Of a DNA stretch of 64,000 nt, positions 1 to 10,189 are shown piece after piece. The translations under genes were made by a program, and so were the position numbers. Location of the stretch: contig CACDPY010000002.1 of NCBI GenBank assembly GCA_902554765.1, forward strand, positions 1-64,000, given 5' to 3'. The DNA is from an uncultured Pelagibacteraceae bacterium (lineage in GTDB: Bacteria > Pseudomonadota > Alphaproteobacteria > Pelagibacterales > Pelagibacteraceae). The notes beneath the pieces are model-generated. The model saw nothing but the letters and a program-made list of their open reading frames with translations, searched no databases and was not told the DNA's origin. The first letter of the stretch is position 1. Each line of letters begins with the position of its first letter.

Positions 1-169
1 AAGAAATTTTCTCATTTAGTTGCTCTGAAATACTTTTGGCAAGATCATTGATAGTAAAGTGAAAAGTTTTTTCTCTATTAAATAAAACTTCACAAATTTT
101 AAGTCTTTGTTTTGTTGGTCTCAACCCCGATGACCTCAATTTATCAATAAATTCTATGTTTTTTAGCAT
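1..169 (-). CDS. irr: Fur-family regulator, Irr-like (partial, N-terminus only)
   Basis: Only the first 56 codons are present; the gene runs off the left edge. The ATG is the complement of 167-169. The peptide begins MLKNIEFIDKLRSSGLRPTK and continues QRLKICEVLF. The R-x-x-G-L-R-P-T-x-Q-R pattern is typical of the N-terminal DNA-binding domain of Irr, the haem-linked iron-response regulator of alphaproteobacteria. Irr is commonly divergent from or next to fabA in this class, which matches the neighbour here. The metal- and haem-binding part is outside the window, so another Fur-family paralogue remains possible. Confidence 0.7.
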   Translation of the reverse strand, partial: MLKNIEFIDKLRSSGLRPTKQRLKICEVLFNREKTFHFTINDLAKSISEQLNEKIS

Positions 170-244
170 TCTTATTTATAATAATTCTAAACTATATGTA
201 TATTATAATTTAATAAAATCAAGTATTAAGGGTATTCAAATTTT

Positions 245-745
245 ATGAAAAAAAACGCCTATTCTTATAATGAGCTAATAAACTGCGGAAATGGAGGCCT
301 TTTTGGTCCTGGGAATGCAAAATTACCACTTCCTCCGATGCTTATGTTTGATAGAATTACTGAAATATATGATAATAAGGGAATTTTTAATAAAGGTTCT
401 TTAAAAGCTGAATTAGATATCAAAAAGGATCATTGGTTTTTTGATTGTCACTTCAAAGAAGATCCTGTGATGCCAGGATGCCTCGGTCTTGATGCAATGT
501 GGCAATTAGTTGGTTTCTATTTAGGGTGGATTGGAAACCCAGGAAAAGGGAGAGCCCTAGGAGTTGGTACTGTTAAATTTACAGGTGAAGTTTTACAAAA
601 TGTTAAATTAGTAACATATGAAATTGATATGAAAAAAATTATGTCTCCAGGAGGAACCACTGTGGGTTTAGCTAATGGAATAGTTTTGGCTGATAATAAA
701 AAAATATATTCAGCTGAAAGTTTAAAAGTGGGATTATTCAAATAA
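245..745 (+). CDS. fabA: 3-hydroxydecanoyl-ACP dehydratase/isomerase FabA
   Basis: FabA dehydrates 3-hydroxyacyl-ACP and isomerises trans-2- to cis-3-decenoyl-ACP, the branch point of bacterial unsaturated fatty acid synthesis; it is cytoplasmic. The 166-residue single hot-dog domain is about the usual length. The active-site stretch [16 protein letters not shown] is intact, giving catalytic His69 and Asp83. The stop overlaps the fabB start (TAATG), so the two are translationally coupled. A possible -10 hexamer TATAAT lies at 204-209 in the short spacer shared with the divergent irr-like gene; the Shine-Dalgarno signal is weak. Confidence 0.95.
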   Translation: MKKNAYSYNELINCGNGGLFGPGNAKLPLPPMLMFDRITEIYDNKGIFNKGSLKAELDIKKDHWFFDCHFKEDPVMPGCLGLDAMWQLVGFYLGWIGNPGKGRALGVGTVKFTGEVLQNVKLVTYEIDMKKIMSPGGTTVGLANGIVLADNKKIYSAESLKVGLFK

Positions 746-1956
746 TGAGAAGAGTGGTAATTACAGGATTGGGAATAGTTTCTTGTTTAGGTAATAATCA
801 AGATGAGGTTCATCAGTCATTATTAAATTCAAAATCTGGAATTTCATATTCTGAAGAATATAAAGAACATAATCTTAAAAGTCATGTTCATGGAAAACCG
901 AATATAAAACTTGAAGATCATATAGATAGAAAAACTATTAGATTTATGGGTTCTGGTTCTGCTTATAATTATATAGCAATGAAAGAGGCAATTAAGGACT
1001 CTGGACTAGAAGAGAATGAAGTGAGCAATGTTAAAACAGGAATTGTAATGGGTTCAGGTGGACCTTCAATTGAAAATGTAATTTTAGCAGCTGATAAAAC
1101 AAGAGCTAAAACTCCAAAATTAATGGGACCATTTGTGGTTCCAAGAACAATGGCAAGTACGGCTTCTGCAACTCTCGCTGTTCCTTTTAAAATAAAAGGA
1201 ACTAATTATACAATGAGTTCTGCTTGTGCAACAAGTGGGCACTGTATTGGAAATTCAATGGAATTAATTCAAATGGGAAAACAGGATGTCGTGTTTGCTG
1301 GTGGTAGTGAAGAAATTCATTGGGCAATGACTGCAATGTTTGACGCTATGACTGCTTTATCATCAAAATATAACGATACACCTCAAACTGCATCTAGAGC
1401 TTATGATAAAACAAGAGATGGTTTCGTAATTGCAGGTGGTGGTGGTGTACTAGTGCTTGAAGAATATGAACATGCCAAAGCTAGAGGTGCTAAAATATAT
1501 GCAGAGTTGACTGGTTATGGAGCAACTTCAGATGGATACGATATGGTAGCACCATCGGGAGAAGGTGCCGTGAGATGTATGCAAATGGCGATGGCAACTA
1601 CGAAAAATAAAATTGATTACATTAATACCCACGGAACATCTACTCCAGTTGGAGATATTACTGAGCTAAATGCAGTTAAAAATACATTTGGAGATAATAT
1701 TCCAAAAATTAGTTCAACTAAGTCTTTGTCAGGTCACCCTTTGGGAGCTGCTTCAGTGCATGAAGCAATTTATTGTTTAATTATGATGAAAAATAATTTT
1801 ATTGCAGGATCAGCAAATATTAATGAAATGGATGAGGAAGCAAAAAAATTTCCAATAGTTTCTAAAACAGAAACTGGGGCAACTTTAAATTCAGTAATGT
1901 CTAATAGTTTTGGTTTCGGTGGAACTAATGCCGCTTTAATTTTTGAGAAGGTTTAA
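745..1956 (+). CDS. fabB: beta-ketoacyl-ACP synthase I FabB
   Basis: FabB condenses malonyl-ACP with acyl-ACP and is the enzyme that extends the cis-3-decenoyl-ACP made by FabA. The 403-residue thiolase-fold protein has the Cys-His-His triad: Cys161 in SSACATSGH, His296 in [11 protein letters not shown] and His331 in [11 protein letters not shown]. The glycine-rich end [10 protein letters not shown] is present. It overlaps fabA by one base and is followed two bases later by fabI, so fabA-fabB-fabI form one operon. FabF is the alternative name, but pairing with FabA favours FabB. Confidence 0.94.
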   Translation: MRRVVITGLGIVSCLGNNQDEVHQSLLNSKSGISYSEEYKEHNLKSHVHGKPNIKLEDHIDRKTIRFMGSGSAYNYIAMKEAIKDSGLEENEVSNVKTGIVMGSGGPSIENVILAADKTRAKTPKLMGPFVVPRTMASTASATLAVPFKIKGTNYTMSSACATSGHCIGNSMELIQMGKQDVVFAGGSEEIHWAMTAMFDAMTALSSKYNDTPQTASRAYDKTRDGFVIAGGGGVLVLEEYEHAKARGAKIYAELTGYGATSDGYDMVAPSGEGAVRCMQMAMATTKNKIDYINTHGTSTPVGDITELNAVKNTFGDNIPKISSTKSLSGHPLGAASVHEAIYCLIMMKNNFIAGSANINEMDEEAKKFPIVSKTETGATLNSVMSNSFGFGGTNAALIFEKV

Positions 1957-1958
1957 TC

Positions 1959-2744
1959 ATGAGTTTAATGAAAGGTAAAAAAGGATTAATCATGGGCGTT
2001 GCCAATGAAAGATCTATCGCTTGGGGTATTTCACAAAAACTAGCTGAAGCTGGGGCAGAACTTGCATTCACATATTTAGGTGATGCTCTCAAAAAAAGAG
2101 TAATTCCTTTAGCTGAAAAATTAAATTCAAAGGTAACATTCAGTTGTGATGTTGAAAAAAAAGAGGAAGTAGTTAAGTTATTTGAAGATGTAAAATCTCA
2201 ATGGGGAGAGATTGATTTTGTGGTGCATGCAATTGCATTCTCAGATAAATCAGAATTATCAGGTGAATATTTAGATACGACCAGAGAAAATTTTTTACGA
2301 AGTATGTTAATATCATGCTTTTCGTTTACCGAAGTTGCAAAAGAAGCATCTAAAATAATGAAAAAAGATGGAAGTCTAATCACATTAAGTTACGAGGCAA
2401 ACAAAGCTATTCCAAATTATAATGTAATGGGTGTGTGTAAGGCTGCCCTTGAATCTAGTGTTAAGTATTTAGCAAGAGATTTGGGAGCAAAAGGTATGCG
2501 AGTGAATGCTATCAGTGCTGGACCTATTAAAACATTGGCTGCTTCTGCTATTGGAGATGCAAAATTCCTATACAAATGGAATGAAGACCATTCTTTACTT
2601 AAAAGAAACGTAGATATTCACGATGTTGGAAATTCAGCATTATACCTATTAAGTGACCTTGCAAACGGTGTTACAGGTGAAATTCACTATGTAGATGCTG
2701 GATATAACAAGGTTGGAATGCCAGATCCTAAAAATATTTCATAA
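1959..2744 (+). CDS. fabI: enoyl-ACP reductase FabI
   Basis: FabI is the NAD(P)H-dependent enoyl-ACP reductase that closes each elongation cycle. The 261-residue short-chain dehydrogenase/reductase fold starts with the FabI-type nucleotide-binding segment GLIMGVANERSIAWGI. It has the catalytic Tyr-x6-Lys spacing in YNVMGVCK and the conserved SAGPIKTLAAS loop near the substrate site. It is the last gene of the fab operon and converges on the methyltransferase gene with a 1-bp gap and no clear terminator hairpin. Confidence 0.95.
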   Translation: MSLMKGKKGLIMGVANERSIAWGISQKLAEAGAELAFTYLGDALKKRVIPLAEKLNSKVTFSCDVEKKEEVVKLFEDVKSQWGEIDFVVHAIAFSDKSELSGEYLDTTRENFLRSMLISCFSFTEVAKEASKIMKKDGSLITLSYEANKAIPNYNVMGVCKAALESSVKYLARDLGAKGMRVNAISAGPIKTLAASAIGDAKFLYKWNEDHSLLKRNVDIHDVGNSALYLLSDLANGVTGEIHYVDAGYNKVGMPDPKNIS

Positions 2745-2745
2745 A

Positions 2746-3513
2746 TTAAATTTTTTTAAAAAAAGCAATATTCGATAAATTAATATTTTGATCAATCATT
2801 GTGCCTTTGTAAGTAGAAATTATCTTAATATTTTTCATTAAAAACAGTTGATCTTCTTCAGTTAGTAATACAGAGGAGAAAATTTCTTTTTTTTTTAATT
2901 TTTGAATAATTTCTGTAATATTTAATTCTTTATTATCTGCATCATTGAGATATTCAAAATACTCTGGATGCTTAAAATCCTCAATGACATAAATACCACC
3001 ACTATCAAGAAATTTAAAAAAAAATTTTAAGTTATGAATAATGTCATTTAAAAAATGTGAACCATCATCAATAATTATTTTAAATTTGATATTCTGAAAT
3101 TTTTTTTCCAAATTTTTTAAATCGTCTAAATTAGTAGTGTCACAATTATAAAATTTAATTTTATCAGATTTAAACTGAAGTTTATAATTTCTGTCTATTC
3201 CATAAATACTTGCATTTATTAGATATTTTTTGAATGCTGCCAATGATGCACCCTTCCAAGTTCCAATCTCTAAAAAATTAAAATTTTCATTTTTAAATTC
3301 ATGGAAATATTTTTCATAATATTTGCCAAAACCATGACCTACAATCTTATCTCCTTTTTTATTATATGGATGATTTACGTTAGTACCCTTATCAGAACCA
3401 TAATAGTTGAATAAATCATTAAGGCTGGTAGAAATAAATGGGTCGTTATCTATATTTGTTTTTTTTTTAAAATAAAAAATAATACTTTTATAGTACCAAC
3501 TTATTTTTTTCAT
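2746..3513 (-). CDS. class I SAM-dependent methyltransferase (MycE/macrocin-type)
   Basis: The 255-residue protein has motif I as LEIGTWKGAS (about residues 81-90), an acidic Asp after the second strand (GIDRNY, near 106), and IIDDGSH (147-153) followed by GGIYVIEDF (172-180). The IDDGSH/VIEDF pair resembles sugar O-methyltransferases of the MycE, macrocin and cephalosporin-hydroxylase-like group, suggesting a small glycosyl or glycolipid substrate. The N-terminus has an LNDLFNYYGSDKGTN segment often seen in that group. It sits alone between fabI and pnp with no pathway partner, so the substrate cannot be inferred. Confidence 0.75.
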   Translation of the reverse strand: MKKISWYYKSIIFYFKKKTNIDNDPFISTSLNDLFNYYGSDKGTNVNHPYNKKGDKIVGHGFGKYYEKYFHEFKNENFNFLEIGTWKGASLAAFKKYLINASIYGIDRNYKLQFKSDKIKFYNCDTTNLDDLKNLEKKFQNIKFKIIIDDGSHFLNDIIHNLKFFFKFLDSGGIYVIEDFKHPEYFEYLNDADNKELNITEIIQKLKKKEIFSSVLLTEEDQLFLMKNIKIISTYKGTMIDQNINLSNIAFFKKI

Positions 3514-3554
3514 ACTTCCAGTTACTAAAGGCTATTGATAGATAAATTTAAAAA

Positions 3555-5627
3555 TTAAGCTATTGCCTGCTTAATAGATAATTTTACTTTACCTCTGTCA
3601 AAACCAATTACTTTTACTTTTACTTCATCGCCCTCTTTTACAACATCGGTAACTTTAGCAACTCTTTTGTCTGCTAGTTCTGAAATATGAACAAGGCCAT
3701 CTTGTTTTCCTAAAAAATTCACAAATGCACCAAATTCCATAATTTTCATAACTTTGCCTGAATAAATTTTATTCAATTCAGCTTTTGCAGTAATATCTTT
3801 AATCATTTGTAAAGCAATGTTTCTAGACTCTTCATCTGGAGCAGCAACAGTTACCACTCCTTCATCATTTACATCTACTTTGGCGCCTGATTTTTCAACA
3901 ATTTCTCTGATCGTTGCTCCACCTTTTCCAATAACAGCAGCTATGTCTTTCTTATCAACATTAACTTGTTCCATTTTTGGAGTATGTTTTCCAACGTCTG
4001 CTCTTGAAGCCGATAAAGCTTTATTCATTTCTCCCAAAATATGAACTCTTCCATCTTTAGCCTGACTTAATGCCTGTTCCATAATTTCAAATGTGATTCC
4101 TGTAATTTTAATATCCATTTGTAGTGAAGTAATTCCATCTTTAGTTCCAGCAACTTTAAAGTCCATATCTCCTAGGTGATCTTCATCACCTAAAATGTCT
4201 GAAAGAACACTAAAATCATCACCTTCTTTAATTAGCCCCATTGCAATACCTGCAACTGGCTCTTTAATTGGGACTCCTGCATCCATCATGGCTAATGATG
4301 TTCCACAAACTGTAGCCATGGATGAAGAACCATTAGACTCAGTAATTTCCGATACTATTCTAAAAGTATATGGGAAAGCCTCTTTTGAAGGTAAAGAAGA
4401 TTTAATTGCTCTCCATGCTAGTTTGCCATGACCAATTTCACGTCTACCAGTTCCGATCCTACCTGTTTCACCTACTGAAAAAGGAGGGAAGTTGTAATGA
4501 AGCATAAATCTTTCTCTTTGTTGTCCATCTAAACTTTCTAATCTTTGTTCATCATCAGATGTACCTAATGTAGCTACAACAATTGCTTGTGTTTCTCCTC
4601 TAGTAAATAGTGCTGAACCATGAGTTCTTGGTAAAACACCTACTTCACATGAAATAGGTCTTACGTCAGATAATCCTCTACCATCTATCCTATTTTTATT
4701 TTTAAGAATGTCTGTTCTTACAATAGATTTTTCAAGATTTTTTAACTGACTATTTACATCAAGGTCGGTATAATTTTCATCTTCTTCATAAAGTTTCTTA
4801 GCTTTATCTGTAATTTCTGAGATTTGGTTTGATCTATCCTGTTTATCTCTTGTTGCAAAAGCTTTTTTCAAATCTTCGGTAAAAGTTGCTTTAAGCTTTT
4901 TCTTCACTTCAGATAAATCTTTTTTTTCAACAATCCATTCAGGCTTTTTGCATTCTCTCGCAAGTTCCTCTATCATTTTAATGACAGGAACAAATCCATC
5001 ATGACCAAATTTCACAGCATTTAACATTTCTTCTTCTGTTAAACCATTTGCTTCAGACTCCACCATCAGTACAGCATCTTTAGTTCCTGCAACAACTAAG
5101 TCTAAGCTTGAATTTTCTAATTCAGCTTTTGATGGATTAAGTATATATTTTCCATCAACAAATCCTACTCTTGACGCTCCAACTGGGCCCATAAAAGGCA
5201 TTCCTGATATAGCTAGTGCTGCTGAAGAAGCAGTAATTGCCAAGATATCTGGTTGGTTTTCTTTATCATATGAAATTACAGTTGGTAACAGCTGTACTTC
5301 ATTTTTAAATTCATCAGGAAACAAAGGTCTGATTGGTCTATCAATTAATCTAGAGATTAGTGTTTCACTTTCAGTTGGTCTTGCTTCTCTTTTAAAATAT
5401 CCACCTGGAATTTTCCCTCCAGCATAATATTTTTCTTGGTAGTTAACAGAAAGTGGAAAATAATCTATGTCTGGATTTACTTTCTTTGCTCCTACCACTG
5501 TCGCTAAAATAACTGTCTCACCACATGTAGCTATAATTGCTCCATCCGCCTGTCTTGCTACTTTGCCTGTCTCTAAACTTATTTTTTTTCCTGCTACTTC
5601 GATTTCCTTTTTATATACTTTAAACAT
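3555..5627 (-). CDS. pnp: polyribonucleotide nucleotidyltransferase (PNPase)
   Basis: PNPase is a trimeric phosphorolytic 3'-5' exoribonuclease, usually part of the RNA degradosome. Two RNase PH domains span about residues 1-545, followed by a KH domain ([15 protein letters not shown]) and a C-terminal S1 domain ([19 protein letters not shown]). I place the start at the complement of 5625-5627 ([13 protein letters not shown]), giving 690 residues. An in-frame ATG 39 bp upstream would only add a charged leader encoded by a purine-rich repeat, and a GGAA sequence precedes the chosen start. It lies directly downstream of rpsO, the usual rpsO-pnp order. Confidence 0.96.
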   Translation of the reverse strand: MFKVYKKEIEVAGKKISLETGKVARQADGAIIATCGETVILATVVGAKKVNPDIDYFPLSVNYQEKYYAGGKIPGGYFKREARPTESETLISRLIDRPIRPLFPDEFKNEVQLLPTVISYDKENQPDILAITASSAALAISGMPFMGPVGASRVGFVDGKYILNPSKAELENSSLDLVVAGTKDAVLMVESEANGLTEEEMLNAVKFGHDGFVPVIKMIEELARECKKPEWIVEKKDLSEVKKKLKATFTEDLKKAFATRDKQDRSNQISEITDKAKKLYEEDENYTDLDVNSQLKNLEKSIVRTDILKNKNRIDGRGLSDVRPISCEVGVLPRTHGSALFTRGETQAIVVATLGTSDDEQRLESLDGQQRERFMLHYNFPPFSVGETGRIGTGRREIGHGKLAWRAIKSSLPSKEAFPYTFRIVSEITESNGSSSMATVCGTSLAMMDAGVPIKEPVAGIAMGLIKEGDDFSVLSDILGDEDHLGDMDFKVAGTKDGITSLQMDIKITGITFEIMEQALSQAKDGRVHILGEMNKALSASRADVGKHTPKMEQVNVDKKDIAAVIGKGGATIREIVEKSGAKVDVNDEGVVTVAAPDEESRNIALQMIKDITAKAELNKIYSGKVMKIMEFGAFVNFLGKQDGLVHISELADKRVAKVTDVVKEGDEVKVKVIGFDRGKVKLSIKQAIA

Positions 5628-5684
5628 TTCATTTCCATTTCGTTTCGTTCTTTTCGTTTCATTCAATTCTATCTATCTTGATTT

Positions 5685-5933
5685 TTATTTTCTTAAATTC
5701 AATTTCGACAGTACATTTTTGTAAGAATCCATTTTATTTTTCTTTAGGTATTCTAACAATTTTTTTCTTCTATTTACAGCTCTCAACAATCCTACAGATG
5801 AATGTTTATCTTTTTTGAATTGCTTAATATGCTTAGAGAGAGTTTCAATTTTATCTGTTAGCAATGCTATTTGAATTTCAGATGATCCAGTGTCTTTATC
5901 ATGTATTGATAATTCCTGTGCTTTCTTATTCAT
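5685..5933 (-). CDS. rpsO: 30S ribosomal protein S15
   Basis: S15 binds the central domain of 16S rRNA early in 30S assembly. The 82-residue product contains the family hallmarks DTGSSEIQIALLTDKI, KKDKHSSVGLL and RRKKLLEYLK. It is slightly shorter than the usual 88-89 residues because the N-terminal helix ahead of DTGS is trimmed (MNKKAQELSIHDK). It sits 12 bp after rbfA and before pnp. The usual upstream gene truB is not between rbfA and rpsO here. Confidence 0.95.
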   Translation of the reverse strand: MNKKAQELSIHDKDTGSSEIQIALLTDKIETLSKHIKQFKKDKHSSVGLLRAVNRRKKLLEYLKKNKMDSYKNVLSKLNLRK

Positions 5934-5945
5934 GTATTATTTTTC

Positions 5946-6314
5946 CTATTTGTTAGTTTGTTTTATTAAATTTTCAATTTTTTCTGCGTATTCAAAAGAC
6001 TCATCTTTTCTAAAAAGTAATTTTGGTAAAAATTTCATAGCCACTTTTTGCGATAAAATTTTTCTTATTAAAAATGAATATTCTTTTAAAATTTCAATTA
6101 TTTCTTCTGCATTTTTTCCTCCTAATGGAAGAACGTATGCCTTGGCAATTTTTAAATCTTGACTCATTCTTACTTCAGTAACTGTTATAGTGTTAGTTTC
6201 TAAATTTGGAACCTTAGCCTCATTTCTTATAAAAATCATGCTTAAAGACTGCTTAATCATTTCTCCTACTCTAAGCTGTCTTTGAGATATTGGTTTTCCT
6301 ATTCTATCAGCCAT
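5946..6314 (-). CDS. rbfA: ribosome-binding factor A
   Basis: RbfA is a small KH-fold factor that acts late in 30S maturation near the 5' end of 16S rRNA. The 122-residue product shows the family start RQLRVGEMIKQSLS, the central TITVTEVRMSQDLKIAKAYV strand segment, and the C-terminal LPKLLFRKDESFEYAEKIENL signature. Its start overlaps the infB stop by one base, indicating coupled translation in the nusA-infB-rbfA operon. Confidence 0.93.
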   Translation of the reverse strand: MADRIGKPISQRQLRVGEMIKQSLSMIFIRNEAKVPNLETNTITVTEVRMSQDLKIAKAYVLPLGGKNAEEIIEILKEYSFLIRKILSQKVAMKFLPKLLFRKDESFEYAEKIENLIKQTNK

Positions 6315-8527
6315 TAAATTGACCTTTCTATAGAAGTTACATTATATGCTTCTATTATGTCATTTTTTTGAAAATCCATATAGTCTTTGACCGTAATTCC
6401 ACACTCTTGGCCATTGCTTACCTCTTTTACTTGGTTTTTTTCCCTAAATAATGTTCCAACTTTACCAGTGAAAATAATTGCCCCATCTCTAATTATTCTT
6501 ACGTCTGAGACACTTTTAATTTCTCCCTCGGTTACTTTTGAACCAGCTACTTTTCCAGCGCCAGAAACTTTAAATATTTCTAAAATTTGTGCAGTTCCAG
6601 TTATGGTTTCTTTAACATCTGGTGTTAATAATCCAGACATTCTTTTTTTGATATAATCTAAAACTTCATAAATTATATTATATGAAGAAATTTTTATATT
6701 TTCATTTTCTGCAAGTTTTTTTGCCTCTTTACTTGGTTTCACATTAAAAGCTATTAATGCAGCTTTTGATGCTTTTGCTAAAGTTACGTCCGTTTCTGTA
6801 ACCATTCCTATATCTGCTAAAATTATTTTTGGTTTTACTTCGTCATGTTTTATTTGGTTAATTGCATTTTTTATTGCTTCAGACGATCCATGAACATCAG
6901 ATTTTATTATTAGATTAAGTTCTTCTATTGAGCTATCTGAAAATGCAGAATCTTGTGTTGCAAATGTTAGAGGATTTTTTATATCTTTGTTTTCTTGAGC
7001 TCTGTTCTCACTCAAAGTTTTAGCTTCTTTTTCGTCGTCAAGGACGATGAAATCATCTCCAGCCCTTGCTGCACCATTTATACCTAATATTTCTACTGGC
7101 GTAGAGGGTGATGCCTCATTAATATTTTTACCTTTATCATTTATTATAGCTCTAATCTTTCCCCACCTCAAACCACTCACAAAAAAATCTCCTTTTTTTA
7201 GAGTTCCAGTAGTAATAATTATTGTTGCTACAGGCCCTCTTCCAATATCAATTTTAGATTCTAAAACAATACCTGTAGCCTTAGACTCAAAATCAGTTTT
7301 AAGGTCTAAAATTTCAGCCTGCAAAATTATTGCTTCTACTAATTTGTCTAAATTAAGTTTTGTTTTAGCAGAGATTTCAACCATTAGAGTATCTCCTGAT
7401 AAATCTTCAGCAATAAGTTCATGTTCAAGAAGTTGATTTTTAATTTTTTGCGGATCAGCTTCAGGCAAATCACATTTATTAATTGCTACTACAATTGGAA
7501 CATTTGCTGCTTTAGCATGTTTTATAGATTCAACAGTTTGAGGTTTAACACCGTCGTCTGCTGCGACAACCAAAACAACAATATCTGTTAATTTAGATCC
7601 TCTTGCTCTCATTTCAGTAAAAGCAGCATGGCCTGGGGTGTCTATAAATGTTAATTTATTTGAATTATTTTCAATTTGATATGCACCAATATGTTGTGTT
7701 ATTCCACCAAATTCTCCAGATACAACATTTGCACTCCTCAGAACATCTAGCACTGATGTTTTTCCATGATCAACATGTCCCATAACAGTTACTATTGGCG
7801 GTCTATTCTTTAAATTTTCTGATCTAGACTCTTTTATTTTTTTAATTATTTCCTCAGCTTTTTCTTCTCGAATTGGATTATGTCCAAATTCTTTTACAAG
7901 ATATTCAGCTGTATCTGCTGCTAGTGTCTGATTGATTGTAACCGTTACTCCCATTCCAAACAAAAATTTAATCACATTGCTCGATTGCTCGGCCATCCTG
8001 TTTGCTAGCTCTCTAACTGTTATTGCCTCTGGAATATTTATATCTCTTTTAATGGGTTTTAAATTTTCTTTATTCTCTTCTTTGTTAACGTTTTTAAGTT
8101 CTTTTTGTCTAGCTCTTTTTACAGAAGCCAAACTTCTTTCTTTAATTTCTATCTCGTCACTTAGAGCTCTAGAAACTGTAAGTTTTGTTTCTCTTTTCTT
8201 AAATCCTAGTTTAGCTTTTTTATCCTTAGCCTCACTATCTCCCTTTAATCTCTTAGTTGCCCGCTGTTCTGCAAGCTTACGTCTTTCAAAATCACTTGAA
8301 ATGGTTGAAGTTTTGTTTGGAAAATTAGGCTTAAACGGCGTTCCTCTTTTAAAATTTGATGATGATTTTAAACCTGCTGACTTATTAAAACTTCCCTTAT
8401 TTGATGGTTTACTTGATTGTTTTTCTATTACTACTGTTTTTTTACTTTGAGACTTTGAGGTATCAAAGTTTTTAAAAGTTTTTTTGGGACTTCCAGAGAT
8501 TGTTAGTTTTGTTTTTTTTTTCTCCAT
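6314..8527 (-). CDS. infB: translation initiation factor IF-2
   Basis: IF-2 is the GTPase that places initiator tRNA on the 30S subunit and promotes subunit joining. The 737-residue protein has a Lys/Ser-rich low-complexity N-terminus (about 1-160), the conserved IF2_N segment [19 protein letters not shown], and a G domain with [12 protein letters not shown] (G1), [15 protein letters not shown] (G3) and NKCD (G4). Beta-barrel domains and the C-terminal initiator-tRNA-binding domain follow. It is shorter than E. coli IF-2 (890 residues) because the N-terminal region is reduced. It is 10 bp downstream of nusA, with no ylxR gene between. Confidence 0.96.
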   Translation of the reverse strand: MEKKKTKLTISGSPKKTFKNFDTSKSQSKKTVVIEKQSSKPSNKGSFNKSAGLKSSSNFKRGTPFKPNFPNKTSTISSDFERRKLAEQRATKRLKGDSEAKDKKAKLGFKKRETKLTVSRALSDEIEIKERSLASVKRARQKELKNVNKEENKENLKPIKRDINIPEAITVRELANRMAEQSSNVIKFLFGMGVTVTINQTLAADTAEYLVKEFGHNPIREEKAEEIIKKIKESRSENLKNRPPIVTVMGHVDHGKTSVLDVLRSANVVSGEFGGITQHIGAYQIENNSNKLTFIDTPGHAAFTEMRARGSKLTDIVVLVVAADDGVKPQTVESIKHAKAANVPIVVAINKCDLPEADPQKIKNQLLEHELIAEDLSGDTLMVEISAKTKLNLDKLVEAIILQAEILDLKTDFESKATGIVLESKIDIGRGPVATIIITTGTLKKGDFFVSGLRWGKIRAIINDKGKNINEASPSTPVEILGINGAARAGDDFIVLDDEKEAKTLSENRAQENKDIKNPLTFATQDSAFSDSSIEELNLIIKSDVHGSSEAIKNAINQIKHDEVKPKIILADIGMVTETDVTLAKASKAALIAFNVKPSKEAKKLAENENIKISSYNIIYEVLDYIKKRMSGLLTPDVKETITGTAQILEIFKVSGAGKVAGSKVTEGEIKSVSDVRIIRDGAIIFTGKVGTLFREKNQVKEVSNGQECGITVKDYMDFQKNDIIEAYNVTSIERSI

Positions 8528-8537
8528 TTCTCATCTC

Positions 8538-10091
8538 TCAATCTTTATAAATTATATTTCGTGCTGACATTATCAAATTATCAGCCTCATCTTTTGAAAG
8601 TGCAAAGTCTTCTAGATATCCTTGTATCTTAACTTTTTCACCTTTGATTACATCATATCCACCTGTTAATTCATCCGACGCTAAATCCGCAAAATCTTGT
8701 AATTTTAAAATTTTTTGTTCTCCCAAAGTAACTAGCATCCCTGGTGTTAACCCTTTTAAGTTTATTAGAGTATCCTCTAAACCAAGATCTTTAATTCTTT
8801 GAGAAATATCCTCTTGATCTTTTTGATGAAATTCATTTGCTCTCTCAATCAATGCTTTTGCTGTATCCTCTTCAATACCTTCAATCTTAATTAAGTTATC
8901 TGCTGAACTGTCTTTGATATCATCAATTGTTGAAAATCCTTCAGCAACTAACAATTGTCCAAGTGTTTCATCTAATTCTAAATTTTTAACAAAATTATCT
9001 GTTTTTTCTTTAAATTCTAATTGCCTTCTTTCTGAATCCTCTTGATCTGTCATGATGTTGATTTCGTAATTCAATAATTTTGTTGCTAATCTAACGTTTT
9101 GTCCTCTTCTACCAATTGCTTTACTAAGATTTTCATCAGTTAAAATTACATCTAATTTTTTTCTTTCCGTATCAACATTCACTCTTTGAACCTCTGCTGG
9201 AGACAAGGCGTTTGAAACTAAAATTGCAGGATCCTCAGACCAATTTACAATATCAATTTTTTCTCCTTGTAATTCATTCACCACTGCTTGAACTCTCGAT
9301 CCTCTCATACCCACACAAGCTCCTACTGGATCTAATGAAGTATCAACTGCTTTTACACAAATTTTAGCTCTACTACCCGGATCTCTTGATGACGATTTAA
9401 TTTCAATCAAACCATCATAAATTTCAGGAACTTCTTGAACAAAAAGTTTCTCCATAAATTTTGGGTGAGCTCTAGATAAAAATATTTGTTGACCTCTTGT
9501 TTCTCTCCTTACGTCATAACAATATGCTTTTATTCTATCACCAGTTTTAATATTTTCTCTTGGTATAAGTTCATTTTTTTGGATAATTGCCTCAGTTCTT
9601 CCTAAGTCAACAATCACATTTCCAAATTCTAACCTTTTTATAATTCCACTTAAAATTGAGTCTTTTTTATCTATAAAATCGTTAAATTGTCTTTCTCTTT
9701 CTGCCTCTCTAACATTAAAATTTATTACTTGTTTAGCAGTTTGAGCAGCAATTCTTCCAAAATCAAACGATGGAAGTGGTTGTAAAACTTCATCTCCAAT
9801 TTTTTTATCTCTATTTACATCATTTAAATTTATTGCATCCTCTAATTTTATTTCTGTATTTGAATTTTCAGGATTTTCAGCGACTATTAGTTTTCTAAAA
9901 ATTTCAATATCACCACTATCTCTATTAATAGATACTTTTATTTCATTATCTTGACCAAATTTAGATTTTGCCGCCTTAGCAATTCCAGTTTCCATTGAAC
10001 TAATAATTAATTCTTTATCTATAGATTTTTCTAAAGCTACTGCTTCAGCAATTCTTAATAATTCAAGTTTATCTGCTCTTTTATTTAACAT
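8538..10091 (-). CDS. nusA: transcription termination/antitermination protein NusA
   Basis: NusA binds RNA polymerase and modulates pausing, intrinsic termination and rRNA antitermination. Domains run N-terminal NusA_N (about 5-120), S1 (about 130-200), KH1 and KH2 (about 220-345, with VGACVGMRGSRVQAV and SKAIGRRGQNVRLA), then C-terminal acidic helical repeats (about 360-515) with EGIEEDTAKALI. I use the ATG complementing 10089-10091 (MLNKRADKLELLRIAEAV, 517 residues), preceded by GGAG. The longer in-frame start lies in a terminator-like hairpin and would add residues absent from the family. rimP is not upstream. Confidence 0.95.
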   Translation of the reverse strand: MLNKRADKLELLRIAEAVALEKSIDKELIISSMETGIAKAAKSKFGQDNEIKVSINRDSGDIEIFRKLIVAENPENSNTEIKLEDAINLNDVNRDKKIGDEVLQPLPSFDFGRIAAQTAKQVINFNVREAERERQFNDFIDKKDSILSGIIKRLEFGNVIVDLGRTEAIIQKNELIPRENIKTGDRIKAYCYDVRRETRGQQIFLSRAHPKFMEKLFVQEVPEIYDGLIEIKSSSRDPGSRAKICVKAVDTSLDPVGACVGMRGSRVQAVVNELQGEKIDIVNWSEDPAILVSNALSPAEVQRVNVDTERKKLDVILTDENLSKAIGRRGQNVRLATKLLNYEINIMTDQEDSERRQLEFKEKTDNFVKNLELDETLGQLLVAEGFSTIDDIKDSSADNLIKIEGIEEDTAKALIERANEFHQKDQEDISQRIKDLGLEDTLINLKGLTPGMLVTLGEQKILKLQDFADLASDELTGGYDVIKGEKVKIQGYLEDFALSKDEADNLIMSARNIIYKD

Positions 10092-10106
10092 TTTTTTGCT
10101 TGCTCC

Positions 10107-10133
10107 AAAAAAAAATGGGCTAAAGCCCATTTT
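10107..10133 (-). terminator. Hairpin plus T-tract in the nusA leader (terminator/attenuator candidate)
   Basis: On the minus strand a 9-bp stem AAAATGGGC / GCCCATTTT closes on a 4-base loop and is followed by more T residues (nine T in all, 10115-10107). It lies after metK (stop at 10190) and only 15 bases before the nusA start. The nusA Shine-Dalgarno GGAG (10106-10103) abuts the T-tract. There is no space for a promoter between the hairpin and nusA, so nusA must be read through it. This suggests attenuation rather than a simple end-of-operon terminator. Confidence 0.7.
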
Positions 10134-10155
10134 GTAAATTCAATAATGTAATTGG

Positions 10156-10183
10156 AATATAGTAAAGTTTTTTTTTAATTCAA
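10156..10183 (-). promoter_or_regulatory. Candidate sigma70-type promoter for nusA operon
   Basis: In the metK-nusA spacer the minus strand reads TTGAAT (10183-10178), a 16-base spacer, then TATATT (10161-10156). Transcription would begin near 10149, giving a leader of about 60 nt that contains the hairpin/T-tract ahead of nusA. This is a consensus match in AT-rich DNA, so chance resemblance is possible. Confidence 0.4.
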
Positions 10184-10189
10184 CAGAAA

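Noticed and set aside
2744-2775. T/A-rich stretch at the fabI-methyltransferase junction as a terminator
   Set aside because: T-run followed by A-run without a GC-containing stem; not a convincing hairpin.
7932-8450. Long plus-strand reading frame opposite infB
   Set aside because: It is the antisense shadow of the Lys/Ser-rich IF-2 N-terminus, with a hydrophobic low-complexity product and no start signal.
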